Shown here: piece by piece, positions 1 through 8,777 of the stretch
Position numbering within the stretch: the stretch's first letter is position 1
Layout: each line of letters starts with the position of its first letter
Source: an uncultured Porphyromonadaceae bacterium
Lineage (GTDB): Bacteria; Bacteroidota; Bacteroidia; Bacteroidales; Muribaculaceae
NCBI GenBank assembly: GCA_937989585.1
Contig: CALKRW010000064.1
Span: forward strand, 68,269 to 132,268
DNA length: 64,000 nt
Reading direction: 5' to 3'
Translations under genes and position numbers: made by a program
The notes under the pieces: generated by a model
The model's input: only the letters and a program-made list of their open reading frames with translations
Told to the model about the DNA's origin: nothing
Database searches by the model: none

Positions 1-246
1 CCCTGACAGACAACTTCTTAAAAATATCGTAGAAACCAAGGCAGAGTGCAGAGCCAAGGGCGAGCAAAATCCACATAAGTCATACATTTTCGAATCCGAG
101 TGCAAAGTTACACTAAAAACGCGGACCAAAGCAGAGAGGATGGATTTTTTAAATTTAGAATTCGAGACCGTAAGGGAATCTATGTCATGTATGTGAGGTA
201 TGTAATTTATGGGGTTATATTTCGGGGTGGAGGAATGAGGTTATAA

Positions 247-480
247 TTTTAATCCTTGTCTGATATGATGGAAGGTAAATGTAAAATTCAGAAAGAATGA
301 TTCAGTTAGCGAAAATGCATAATTCAGAACATGCGCAATAAGGGAGGATGAATCAGAGAATGTCGGAACGGGCATTGGGAATAATGCCGGGCTGCCGACC
401 AGATGTGGTGCGTTTCATAAAAGCATATTGGTTTTAAATGATTAATTAATAAGGTTCTAAGAATCAGACAAGGATTAAAA
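247..480. repeat. 18-bp perfect inverted repeat bounding about 200 bp
   Basis: TTTTAATCCTTGTCTGAT at 247-264 is the exact reverse complement of 463-480. Complementarity stops sharply at both ends. The 198 bp between hold no open frame of note. The layout resembles a miniature inverted-repeat element, but no target-site duplication is obvious; the flanks are simply AT-rich. A long-range RNA hairpin is the alternative. Confidence 0.5.
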
Positions 481-618
481 AAATTAAATCAGAATTTAGA
501 ATTAAAGTTTTAGCATAATGATAAAAAATTAAAGGTTCGACAATAAAGGTTTACTAATCTCTTAATTTGACCCAATCAACTATCAACGTCACTCATCACT
601 ATGTGCGTCTTTCGAATA

Positions 619-626
619 CAAAGGTA
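619..626 (-). promoter_or_regulatory. minus-strand TACCTTTG promoter element
   Basis: The plus strand reads CAAAGGTA, so the minus strand carries a perfect Bacteroidetes -7 element pointing left. No gene follows within the window, so its target is either beyond position 1 or absent. Confidence 0.4.
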
Positions 627-860
627 CAACAATATTTTAAATAATCAACAAATAATTTAAAATTTAACATTTATATCATATATGAATTGATAATTAAACA
701 TATTTTCACCGCAAAAGATACAAAAAAATAGACGCCATGCCAATTTACACGCCGTCTAATGCAATATTATAGAGCCAGTTATTATTCGGGTATAAAAATA
801 CAAGGAATCATCTTTGTCAGATATATAGTCACTGACATCTGAGACACCCAGGCGAAAACA

Positions 861-1391
861 TCAATAATAAGTCACGACAAAGTTGCCATCGAGGTCGAAA
901 AGCATGGTGGGCGGTACTGTATTGAGAAGCATCACGACGGTACCTTTTCCGGGGACGCCCTGTATCTCCGTGATTTCGTCAATCATCCCTGCTTCGGCAA
1001 GATGAATCGATGTGTTCTGTGGGAGGATGTCAGCGAGTACCTCAAGCGGAAGTGCCGTACCCCCGGGGGCGATTATGCCAGTGACACCACCATCCTTGCT
1101 GAAAGTGATACGTGTCCCATCAGCAAGAGTAACATGGTATGTATCCCTGACGAAGTTACGTGTGATTTTCGAAGGCTTAGTGGAAGGATAATCCTCCCGA
1201 AGGAAATTCTGGGCCTGCGGGGGGAGAGCATCGGCTTCGACGGAGCCGCTGACCGCAATGCCGGGGCCTCCCTGCAACGCGAGTTGTCGAGCGACAGATG
1301 CGGGAGGAAGGACGGAAGTCGAAGAAGTGGCCTGAGCCAAGGCCACGGGTGCGGCAAGAAGCAATGCGGCAAGAAGAACTGTGTGTTTCAT
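861..1391 (-). CDS. secreted PepSY-like protein
   Basis: The 176-residue product begins with a clear signal peptide (hydrophobic residues 4-19, cleavage after ALA). The rest reads as two similar alpha/beta units. The first is around residues 52-105, with a LPPQAQNFLREDYP-type helix followed by strands containing TYHVTLADGTRITFSKDG. The second is around 113-171. This matches the periplasmic PepSY-like (DUF2874-type) family common in Bacteroidales, whose members often occur near envelope genes and whose function is unknown. It is transcribed alone, divergently from the alkylation-repair gene. Family placement comes from pattern recognition, not a search. Confidence 0.7.
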   Translation of the reverse strand: MKHTVLLAALLLAAPVALAQATSSTSVLPPASVARQLALQGGPGIAVSGSVEADALPPQAQNFLREDYPSTKPSKITRNFVRDTYHVTLADGTRITFSKDGGVTGIIAPGGTALPLEVLADILPQNTSIHLAEAGMIDEITEIQGVPGKGTVVMLLNTVPPTMLFDLDGNFVVTYY

Positions 1392-1455
1392 TTTTAATTA
1401 ATATTCGAGGTTTGAGTTACATTTATACAGAATAACAAACTCAGCAGGGGAAGGG

Positions 1456-1486
1456 TTGGGAATTCGGTGGATAATGACTAAATTTG
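1456..1486 (+). promoter_or_regulatory. promoter of the AlkD-like gene
   Basis: TTG at 1456-1458, then 20 bp, then TAAATTTG at 1479-1486: a full match to the Bacteroidetes consensus. Transcription would start near 1491. That excludes a TTG start codon at 1484 and favours ATG 1526, leaving a leader of about 35 nt. Confidence 0.75.
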
Positions 1487-1525
1487 CACCACAAATATTC
1501 AGAAAACCAATCAAGTCACTACACA

Positions 1526-2089
1526 ATGATTATAGATCAGGAAGACCCGTCGTTCGGAAAGATGCAAAACGTGAAGCGCCGATTTTTCGCGCTACGCAAC
1601 GGTGACATAGCCAATGTGCTAAGAAAAGCCGGAGCGCCATACAGCATCATCTTCGGGCTCCAACTCCCGCAGATAGCCGAGGTTGCCGCCGCCTCAGGAA
1701 CAGACAGCGAACTTGCCGAAGCACTGTGGTCCAACGACAGTACCCGCGAGAGCCGTCTTATGGCCCCGATGGTCACAGACCGTGAATCCTTCACGATTGA
1801 GGACGCAAGGCGATGGCTAATGACGCTGAAAGGGGTTGAGGAGGCAGACATACTGTGTCACCGCCTGCTGAGACATACCTCATTCGCGGAAGACCTGATA
1901 GCCGAATACGGGGAAGACGGAAAGACAGACATTGAACACTATCTATCACTCCGGCTTGCACGCAACCTTGTCTATAATAAACCGGAGGTGTCACTCAAGG
2001 CAGCGGAACGCGAGGCCGCACGCGAGTGCGCCATGACGCAACGCCTCGCAGACGAGACTATCGACGAGGCAAAATTCGTTCTGGAATAA
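1526..2089 (+). CDS. DNA alkylation repair protein, AlkD-like
   Basis: A 187-residue helical protein if translation starts at ATG 1526. An upstream in-frame TTG at 1484 lies inside the promoter and is unlikely. The sequence has the amphipathic helix pairs of HEAT-like repeat proteins, with an early RRFFALRNGDIANVLRKAG-type segment. It resembles the short Bacteroidales proteins annotated as DNA alkylation repair enzymes, which are smaller than classical AlkD (about 230 residues). AlkD removes alkylated purines by a HEAT-repeat glycosylase mechanism; whether this short form is an active glycosylase cannot be told here. It appears monocistronic. Confidence 0.65.
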   Translation: MIIDQEDPSFGKMQNVKRRFFALRNGDIANVLRKAGAPYSIIFGLQLPQIAEVAAASGTDSELAEALWSNDSTRESRLMAPMVTDRESFTIEDARRWLMTLKGVEEADILCHRLLRHTSFAEDLIAEYGEDGKTDIEHYLSLRLARNLVYNKPEVSLKAAEREAARECAMTQRLADETIDEAKFVLE

Positions 2090-2139
2090 GATAGCGACGA
2101 ATCAAGGAAACACAGGTGCGAGTAACGCGCAAAAGGTGA

Positions 2140-3069
2140 CTACTTCTTCGAGAGGCGCTCGCCCATATAAAGTCCACCAATGATGAGCGCGCATCCGATG
2201 ACGCCAATCACGGTGACCGGCTCGCCAAGGATGCACAGGGCGCCAATCATGGTGACGACGGACTGGAAGTACATATAGTTGTTGGCTGTGATAGCACCAA
2301 GTTCACGTGTAGCGACCGACCACAGACCGAAACCGATGACAGAAGCGCCAATGGCAAGGAAGAGAAGGTTGATGACAACCTCAATGTCAGTGAAAATCTC
2401 ACAGGGGTCGCAGAGCCTGGGTGAAGTCAGCAAGAAAGGTATGGATGTAATCACTCCATAGAAGAAAGTCTTCCGGGTGATGGTCCAGGCATCGTAGTTA
2501 GTGGCGAGACGACGCAACAACAAGGAATATACGGCCCAGCACAAAGCGGCGGCAAGCGAAAGTATATCACCCAAAGGATGAAGCTCGAGACCCGCAGAAG
2601 AATTAAAAATAACGCAAGCGACTCCTACAAAGGCAATAACCGAGCCGACATACATGCCGCCTGAGGGCTTCTCGCCGGCATAAAGCATACCCATGAGCAT
2701 TGCGGTGAAAAGGGGCGAAATCGAGGTCAGCAAAGAGACATTCGTGGCAGTGGTGTTCTCCAAAGCAATGTTCTCGGCAATGAAATAAATCGAGCCAGAG
2801 AGCATGCCACAGAGTAAGAAAAGAAACTCGTCGCGCCATGAATGTGAACGGAAACGCGAATGCTTGAATGCCAGAATAATGAGATAAGCGAGAGAAAAAC
2901 GATAGAAGAAAATCTCCACCGGTCCCATCTCGTGATTAAGCAGGACCTTAGTGGCGACAAACGAAAAGCCCCACATAAGAACAGACACGGCGGCGGCAAG
3001 ATGTCCGAGCCATTTGACGGAAGCGGATCTGCCGCCCGCAGGCGCAAGTTGCGAAATATTGAAATTCAT
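2140..3069 (-). CDS. DMT-superfamily transporter (EamA family)
   Basis: A 309-residue inner-membrane protein with about ten hydrophobic segments arranged as two EamA repeats (roughly residues 20-155 and 165-305). The repeat motif is visible in WGFSFVATKVLL near the N-terminus and in the glycine-rich final helices (GVIGCALIIGGLYMGE). Drug/metabolite transporters of this type export amino acids, nucleotides or other small molecules, and the substrate cannot be deduced. It is convergent with the AlkD-like gene and has its own promoter at 3113-3144. Confidence 0.85.
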   Translation of the reverse strand: MNFNISQLAPAGGRSASVKWLGHLAAAVSVLMWGFSFVATKVLLNHEMGPVEIFFYRFSLAYLIILAFKHSRFRSHSWRDEFLFLLCGMLSGSIYFIAENIALENTTATNVSLLTSISPLFTAMLMGMLYAGEKPSGGMYVGSVIAFVGVACVIFNSSAGLELHPLGDILSLAAALCWAVYSLLLRRLATNYDAWTITRKTFFYGVITSIPFLLTSPRLCDPCEIFTDIEVVINLLFLAIGASVIGFGLWSVATRELGAITANNYMYFQSVVTMIGALCILGEPVTVIGVIGCALIIGGLYMGERLSKK

Positions 3070-3112
3070 GGGGTTCTAAATATTATGGCGAAAAGTTCGC
3101 GTTTTGCTACTA

Positions 3113-3144
3113 CAAAATTAGTTAAAAGCCTTTGAAAAAGCAAA
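3113..3144 (-). promoter_or_regulatory. promoter of the DMT transporter gene
   Basis: Minus-strand TTTG (3141-3144), a 20-bp spacer and TAATTTTG (3113-3120), giving a leader of roughly 40 nt before the ATG at 3069. Confidence 0.7.
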
Positions 3145-3343
3145 CCCCGCTACAAAGAAAATTGTTCTAAATGATATTGAGAAAGCGGCCGGCGGCCATA
3201 ACTTATTTCTTATCAGACGGTGATATTTGCATCATTGCGGAATAATTACTAAATTTACAAACTCATTGGATACGTTCGCCCCCAGGGGACAAAGGACGGA
3301 ACAGAAAATCAAACATAAACTAAATAAAACATCAATCCAAATT

Positions 3344-4057
3344 ATGAAAGTATTACGCAATCTAGGCATTCTGGCAATGGCCGGAGCCCTACTTCTCGGT
3401 GAGACATCGTGTAACTCAATGACCAACACAGGCAAAGGCGCCCTTATCGGCGGTGGCGGCGGCACAGCATTAGGCGCAGGTCTCGGCGCACTTATCGGCG
3501 GCGGCAAAGGCGCAGGCATCGGTGCGGCAATCGGTGCGGCAGTCGGTACCGGCGCAGGCGTACTCATCGGCCAGAAAATGGACAAACAGCAGAAAGAACT
3601 CGAGGCCCAGCTTGCCGAACAGGCCAAGATCGAACAGACCACCGACCAGAACGGCCTACAGGCCATCAAGGTTACCTTCAACGGCGGCATCCTGTTCCCG
3701 ACCAACGGCACCACCCTCAACGCCAACGCCAAGGGCGACCTTACACGCTTCGCGAACAACCTGATAAACAATCCCCAGACCAACGTCCAGATCTACGGCT
3801 ACACTGACAACACCGGCTCGATGGCCGTCAACACCAGAGTCTCGGAAGGACGCGCCGACGCAGTGATGAACTATCTGATCAACTCCGGCGTAGCCGCAAA
3901 CCGTCTCAGCGCCCAGGGTATCCCCATGGCAGACTATGTGGCAAGCAACGACACTCCCGAGGGTCGCGCCCAGAACCGCCGTGTGGAGATTTACATCACA
4001 GCCAACCAGCAGATGATCCAACAGGCCGAACAGCAGGCCGCCCAGCAGAACCGCTAA
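3344..4057 (+). CDS. OmpA-family lipoprotein with glycine zipper (YiaD-like)
   Basis: ATG 3344 is chosen because it places a lipoprotein signal peptide at the N-terminus with Cys23 as the likely lipidated residue; upstream in-frame codons encode nothing signal-like. The 237-residue product has a glycine-zipper segment (about residues 28-78, repeated GxGxAxG and GAxIG patterns). A short coiled coil rich in Gln/Glu/Lys follows, then a C-terminal OmpA peptidoglycan-binding domain (about 110-220) with the GYTDNTG loop and the NRRVEI end motif. It should anchor the outer membrane to peptidoglycan. A strong terminator follows directly. Confidence 0.88.
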   Translation: MKVLRNLGILAMAGALLLGETSCNSMTNTGKGALIGGGGGTALGAGLGALIGGGKGAGIGAAIGAAVGTGAGVLIGQKMDKQQKELEAQLAEQAKIEQTTDQNGLQAIKVTFNGGILFPTNGTTLNANAKGDLTRFANNLINNPQTNVQIYGYTDNTGSMAVNTRVSEGRADAVMNYLINSGVAANRLSAQGIPMADYVASNDTPEGRAQNRRVEIYITANQQMIQQAEQQAAQQNR

Positions 4058-4071
4058 TCACAACTCAATCT

Positions 4072-4116
4072 ACATGGAGGTGGGCCAACAAAAGGCGACA
4101 CCTCCATGTTATTTTT
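4072..4116 (+). terminator. intrinsic terminator after the OmpA-type gene
   Basis: An 11-bp perfect stem (ACATGGAGGTG at 4072-4082 with 4099-4109) and a 16-nt loop, followed by TATTTTT. Confidence 0.9.
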
Positions 4117-4144
4117 AAACAAGACATTTAATCAACCATAAACT

Positions 4145-4822
4145 ATGAACGCCATAAAATATATTCTCGCCGCAGGGGCGATCACGTTAGGCGCCCATAC
4201 GGCCGCATCGCAATACTACGAGATAGCGAACCAACTTCCAGGACTGCTATCCCCGGCCTTATCAGGATCGATGGCATACAAGGGTTTCGTTGAACTGAGC
4301 GGAAGCACCGGCTTCGGCACCAACCGCGCGAATTTCGCAGGCATAAGCACGACACAGGGTTTCCAGTATTCGGACTGGTTCTTCATGGGCGTGGGTGTGG
4401 GAGTTGACGTGGTCAAGGCTCACCAGCCGGACGGATGGGACAACGACAGAGTTCCGGGCAACGATTACTGGGACCACCCGAGCTCACAGACCAAGTGCAT
4501 GATTCCCGTATTCTCCGATTTCCGCTTCAACATAGGAGGTATGCAGTCCACATCGTTCTTCATAGACGTGAAAATCGGCGCATCATGGCTGATAGGTGAC
4601 AGTTATCTTCAGATGAACACTGGAGCGATGAGCAACAACACACAATTCTACCTGAAGCCATCGATGGGCGTGCGCATCCCTGTATCAAAAGATTCGCCCA
4701 AACAGGCAATCGACATAGGCATCACGTACCAACTTCTGACAGCCAACAACAACTATTATTACTGGCGGTCGGACGGCGTGACACTGAACAATATCGGACT
4801 AACACTATCCTACGAATGGTGA
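4145..4822 (+). CDS. small outer-membrane beta-barrel protein, unrecognised family
   Basis: A 225-residue protein with a signal peptide (cleavage around residues 20-22) and alternating-hydrophobicity strands throughout, for example KGFVELSGSTGFG, FFMGVGVGVDVV and FFIDVKIGASWLIGD. It ends in NIGLTLSYEW, an aromatic C-terminus typical of outer-membrane barrels. It looks like an 8- to 10-strand porin-fold protein of the kind seen widely in Bacteroidales. No function can be assigned. It lies 30 bp beyond the OmpA terminator and is convergent with the Skp genes, from which it is separated by a bidirectional hairpin. Confidence 0.7.
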   Translation: MNAIKYILAAGAITLGAHTAASQYYEIANQLPGLLSPALSGSMAYKGFVELSGSTGFGTNRANFAGISTTQGFQYSDWFFMGVGVGVDVVKAHQPDGWDNDRVPGNDYWDHPSSQTKCMIPVFSDFRFNIGGMQSTSFFIDVKIGASWLIGDSYLQMNTGAMSNNTQFYLKPSMGVRIPVSKDSPKQAIDIGITYQLLTANNNYYYWRSDGVTLNNIGLTLSYEW

Positions 4823-4837
4823 AACACTGAAAAAAGA

Positions 4838-4873
4838 ACAGAGCGGCGTACCGTGACCGGTGCGCCGCTCTGT
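4838..4873. terminator. bidirectional terminator between convergent genes
   Basis: ACAGAGCGGCG (4838-4848) pairs with 4863-4873. On the minus strand the hairpin is followed by a T-rich run (complement of the A-run at 4830-4837), so it best serves the Skp genes while also ending the plus-strand barrel gene. Confidence 0.8.
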
Positions 4874-4894
4874 CATATTATCGTGTAAAAATGA

Positions 4895-5395
4895 TTACTT
4901 AACACCAAGCTTAGCCTTGACTGCGGAAGTAATATCCGTAACGTCGCTGCCCTGGAAGAGGGCGATGCCGTTCTGGAAGATGAATGTGTAGCCACCTTCC
5001 TGACCGACAGCCTTGACGGCGTCGTTGATTTTTGACTCAATAGGTGCGAGAAGTGTCTGCTGCTGTTTCTCGAGATCCTGTTCGGCAGTCATACGGAACT
5101 GCTGCATCTTCTGGCTATATTCCTGAAGTTCCTGCTCGCGGCGCTCGCGGATGGAGGCGGGACCATTGGCATCAAGTGCCTGGAACTCCTGATATTTTTT
5201 GTCGAATTCTTCCTGAAGTTTCTTGAATTCGTCCTGATATTTTTTTGAAGCTTCGGCAAGCTGGGTCTCGGCGGTCTTGGTTTCGGGCATTATCGCGAAA
5301 ATAGACTGAACGTCGACAGTACCGAATTTCTGAGCGGCTGCAAAGACGGGGAGTGCAATTGCAAATGCAAGAGCGATGATAACTTTTTTAAACAT
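4895..5395 (-). CDS. OmpH/Skp-family periplasmic chaperone, second copy
   Basis: A 166-residue product: signal peptide (residues 1-21), the KFGTVDVQSIFAIMPE opening strand typical of OmpH/Skp, a long charged coiled coil (about 45-125, EEFDKKYQEFQ and similar), and a C-terminal strand-helix region. Skp chaperones hold unfolded outer-membrane proteins in the periplasm and deliver them to the BAM complex. It is the last gene of the uppS-bamA-skp-skp run, 67 bp after its paralogue, and ends at a hairpin. The two copies are clearly homologous but diverged in sequence. Confidence 0.9.
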   Translation of the reverse strand: MFKKVIIALAFAIALPVFAAAQKFGTVDVQSIFAIMPETKTAETQLAEASKKYQDEFKKLQEEFDKKYQEFQALDANGPASIRERREQELQEYSQKMQQFRMTAEQDLEKQQQTLLAPIESKINDAVKAVGQEGGYTFIFQNGIALFQGSDVTDITSAVKAKLGVK

Positions 5396-5462
5396 GGTTT
5401 CTTTAGGTTGTTATTAATGATTAAATTTATATAGTCAATCTATCATGGGATTATGTCATGAA

Positions 5463-5978
5463 TCACTTGGCATAGCCAAGTTTGGCGAGGACGTCGTTAG
5501 AGACATCGATCTGAGGGGTGGCATAGATGATGTCGGAAGCAGATGCACGGTCGAATACGGCCTGAAGGCCACGTTCCTTGGCAACTTTCTTAACAGCCTC
5601 GTAGACATCGTCCTGAATGGGCTTTAGAAGAGACTCGCGTTTCTTGGAAAGTTCGCCTTCGGGACCAAAGTATTTCGCACGGAGGTCAGTAACCTCTTTT
5701 TCCTTGGCGACGACTTCCTGCTCGCGTTTCTTAACCTGCTCCTCGGTAAGGAAAACCTTGTCGGCGAGATACGACTGGTAGAGATTCTCGGCCTCCTTGC
5801 TCTTGGCCTCAATCTCCTTCTGCCAACGCTGGGACAACTGGTTGAGCTGTTCGTTCGCCATCTCGAAAGAGGGGACATTCTTCATTATATATTCCATATC
5901 GACCATTGCGAATTTCTGAGCCTGCGCGGCAAATGTTCCAGCGACTGCGATTGCGAGAATAAGTAGTATACGTTTCAT
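5463..5978 (-). CDS. OmpH/Skp-family periplasmic chaperone, first copy
   Basis: A 171-residue product with a signal peptide (cleavage after AAQA near residue 20), the KFAMVDMEYIMKNVPS entry motif, and a coiled-coil arm rich in Lys and Glu (about 40-125). It lies 110 bp downstream of bamA on the same strand. Bacteroidales commonly carry two Skp paralogues here. Together with BamA it supports outer-membrane protein insertion. Confidence 0.9.
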   Translation of the reverse strand: MKRILLILAIAVAGTFAAQAQKFAMVDMEYIMKNVPSFEMANEQLNQLSQRWQKEIEAKSKEAENLYQSYLADKVFLTEEQVKKREQEVVAKEKEVTDLRAKYFGPEGELSKKRESLLKPIQDDVYEAVKKVAKERGLQAVFDRASASDIIYATPQIDVSNDVLAKLGYAK

Positions 5979-6088
5979 TGTTTCGTTTGTGTTAGTTGTT
6001 AGAGATAAGTGCAGGCCAGGCCTACAATTATAAAGACACTTCAGAGGGCAAAAGGTTTAGAATCGCCATGGATTAGGATTTCAGGCGC

Positions 6089-8713
6089 TTAGAATTCCTG
6101 TCCGAGAATGAAGTGGAAGTGGGAGCCGCCTTTCTCTCCGAACACGCGGTCGAAACCATATGCCCAGTCGATACCCATCATGCCGACCATAGGAAGGAAG
6201 ATACGGACACCGGCACCGGCGGAACGTTTCAACTGGAAGGGATTGAAATCCTTGACGGATGTCCAGGCATTACCGCCCTCGATGAAGCCGAGAGCATAGA
6301 TTGTCGTTGATGCCTGAAGCATGAGCGGGAAGTGAACCTCGAGGCCGAATCGGGTGTAGGCGTAGCCCTCGGAACGATAGGGTGTGAACTGACCGTTGTC
6401 ATAACCACGCAGTGCGATTGTCTCGGTAGCATAGGTGTAACCGCCCGACATGCCGTCACCGCCGACGTAGAATGTCTCGAAAGGAGTCTTGAGCCACTTG
6501 TTGTATGAACCGATGAGACCAATGTCGGCACGGGTCATGAGGACCGGCGTCCACTGACCGTTAGCGTTTGCAAGAGGAGTGTAGGTGCGCGACTTGAAGC
6601 GAATCTTCCAATACTCTATCCACCGGTAGAGTTCTTTCTTTGATTCGGTAGTGTTCTCCTTGGCGAGTTTCTCCCAGTTCTTGTGCGGAGAGAAAAGTGA
6701 CGCGGGAGGAGTCAACTGAAGATTGAGCGAGAACGAGGAACCACTACGGGTGTAGAGGGGATTGTCGATGGAGTTGCGCGAGAGGGTAAGACCGAGGACG
6801 AGGGCATTGGAGGTGCCGTTGTTCATATAATACAGGTATTCCCAGTTCTTGAGGTAGTACCAGTTGTAACCAAGCTCGGCAGTGAACGTGAAGTAGTCGT
6901 CGGGCCATTTGAGACGCTTGCCGAAGCCGATGTTGACGCCAATCATCTGAAGTACCTTATTGGGGTCGTATGCGTTCTGGTAGTTGTAGTTATCGTATCC
7001 GTAGTTGTAGCCAAGACTGTTGCTGAGATATGGATTGGTCAGCCAGGAGTTCTGCCACATGCTGTTGTAATATGACGAGTTGACGCCGGTCTGGCGGGAA
7101 TAGTATGCGGATACCTGAAGAGAGTTGGGGCGCTTGCCACCGAACCAGGGATCCAGGAAGGAGATGGAGTAGGACTGGTAGTAGCGTGCGTTGGTCTGTG
7201 CGCTTATGGTGAAGGTCTGGCCCTCACCCTGAGGAATCAGACCACGGTAGGACGAGGGATGGAAGAGATTCTTGATGGAGAAGTTGGTAAACTTAAGAGA
7301 CAGTCTGCCAATGACACCGGTCTGGCCCCATCCCAGGGAGAACTCTACCTGGTCGTTGGCCTTGGACTCCAGGTTGAGTATGACGTCAACAGTACCGTTC
7401 TCCTCGTTGGGCTGGACATCAGGCTTCATGGTCTCGGGATTGAAGTGTCCGGTCTGGGCGATCTCGCGGAGGGAACGCATGAGGTCGCTCTTGGAAAACA
7501 GTTCGCCAGGCTTGACACGCAACTCGCGACGGATAACCTTCTCGTATAACCGGTCATTGCCGTTTATGACAACGTTGTTGATACGAGCCTGGGGACCCTC
7601 GATCATACGCATCTCGAGAGCGATTGAGTCGCCTACGACCTCGCGCTCGACAGGAACGATGTTGAAGAAGAGGTATCCGTTGTCCATGTAGAGTGACGAA
7701 ACGGCGTCATCGTCGGTGGTGAGACGCTTGTCCATCTGCTTCTGGTTGTAGACGTCACCGGGCTTCATGCCAAGGTAGTTGTCGAGGACGTCGGTAGGAT
7801 AGATGGTATTTCCGACCCACTTGATGTCCTTGATGAAGTATTTCTTGCCTTCATCTACAGTAATGTATACGTCAACAAGGTTCTCGCTGTATGGGACTAC
7901 GGAGTCGCTGACAATGACAGCGTCGCGGTAGCCTTTCTCGTTGTATTTCTGAATGATGCGTACAAGGTCATCCTTGAACTCGGACTCGACGAATTTTTTC
8001 TGCTTGAAGATGTTGACGAGTTTGTTTTTCTCGTTGGTCTTCTTCATTGCGCGCTGGATGGCGTTGTCGGAAAGGACTTCGTTGCCGTCGATATAGATTT
8101 TGTGTACCTTTACCTTAGAGTGCTTGTCTACGGCAATGTCGACAATCATCTCGTTGGGAGCGGAGAGGTCCTCGTGCAGTGTGATGGATACCGTGGCGTT
8201 CTGGAAACCCTTGTCGGCGAAATACTTCTTGATGATTTTCTCCGCGCGGTTGATGATATTCTGGGTAATCTGGTTGCCCTTCATCAACTGCAGCATCTTT
8301 TCGATGTCCTCACGCTCGCCTTTTTTCATGCCAACATAATTGATCTTGGAAATCCGCGGCTGGGTTCGCATCTCCAGTTCAATCCATGCCTTGTCGCCGT
8401 AGGTCTTGAGAACCTTGACGCGACACTGGGCGAAGAGTCCCTGACGCATGATGCGCTTTACAGCGTTGGTGAGATCGTCACCGGGAATCTCCATACGATC
8501 GCCGACCTTCAGACCCGCGTAGCCGAGAATGATGAAATCGTCGTAGTTGTCCGCCCCTGTGACGGTGATCCCGGCAATCTCGTATGTACGGGGCATGCCG
8601 TTGAAAATCATGGGGGGATTGTATATTGTGTCAGGCTGAGCGGTCTGAGCGCTTATACGCGATGAGCACATCAGCAGGACGGCAGTCAGCAAGAAAAGTA
8701 ATCGGGTTCGCAT
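6089..8713 (-). CDS. bamA: BamA, outer-membrane protein assembly factor
   Basis: An 874-residue protein with a signal peptide, a run of POTRA domains (about residues 45-460; the first begins YEIAGITVTGADNYDDFI), and a C-terminal Omp85 beta-barrel ending in FHFILGQEF, with a terminal phenylalanine. BamA is the catalytic core that folds and inserts barrels into the outer membrane. The placement downstream of uppS and upstream of two skp genes is the standard Bacteroidales order. The barrel carries Tyr/Asn-rich inserts (around residues 570-620), as is usual in this phylum. The protein looks intact. Confidence 0.95.
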   Translation of the reverse strand: MRTRLLFLLTAVLLMCSSRISAQTAQPDTIYNPPMIFNGMPRTYEIAGITVTGADNYDDFIILGYAGLKVGDRMEIPGDDLTNAVKRIMRQGLFAQCRVKVLKTYGDKAWIELEMRTQPRISKINYVGMKKGEREDIEKMLQLMKGNQITQNIINRAEKIIKKYFADKGFQNATVSITLHEDLSAPNEMIVDIAVDKHSKVKVHKIYIDGNEVLSDNAIQRAMKKTNEKNKLVNIFKQKKFVESEFKDDLVRIIQKYNEKGYRDAVIVSDSVVPYSENLVDVYITVDEGKKYFIKDIKWVGNTIYPTDVLDNYLGMKPGDVYNQKQMDKRLTTDDDAVSSLYMDNGYLFFNIVPVEREVVGDSIALEMRMIEGPQARINNVVINGNDRLYEKVIRRELRVKPGELFSKSDLMRSLREIAQTGHFNPETMKPDVQPNEENGTVDVILNLESKANDQVEFSLGWGQTGVIGRLSLKFTNFSIKNLFHPSSYRGLIPQGEGQTFTISAQTNARYYQSYSISFLDPWFGGKRPNSLQVSAYYSRQTGVNSSYYNSMWQNSWLTNPYLSNSLGYNYGYDNYNYQNAYDPNKVLQMIGVNIGFGKRLKWPDDYFTFTAELGYNWYYLKNWEYLYYMNNGTSNALVLGLTLSRNSIDNPLYTRSGSSFSLNLQLTPPASLFSPHKNWEKLAKENTTESKKELYRWIEYWKIRFKSRTYTPLANANGQWTPVLMTRADIGLIGSYNKWLKTPFETFYVGGDGMSGGYTYATETIALRGYDNGQFTPYRSEGYAYTRFGLEVHFPLMLQASTTIYALGFIEGGNAWTSVKDFNPFQLKRSAGAGVRIFLPMVGMMGIDWAYGFDRVFGEKGGSHFHFILGQEF

Positions 8714-8777
8714 TTTATGGATGGGATGAATTTTTCTAGGGATAATGTGATGGAGAGGGCAGGAATAGATTTGTATG

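Larger units (their letters stand above)
1..860. other. AT-rich gene-free stretch at the window edge
   Basis: No convincing reading frame lies here on either strand. The stretch is AT-rich, with many short variants of ATTCAGAA or TTTAGAATT, a perfect 18-bp inverted repeat (247-264 and 463-480), and at least one minus-strand TACCTTTG promoter element near 620. A second TAnnTTTG-like element on the minus strand (103-110) has no well-spaced upstream TTG. Both would transcribe leftwards, out of the window. It may be a long intergenic region or a decayed mobile element. Confidence 0.6.

Noticed and set aside
1484..1525. TTG start giving a longer AlkD-like protein
   Set aside because: The TTG is part of the promoter's TAAATTTG element, so it cannot be in the message.
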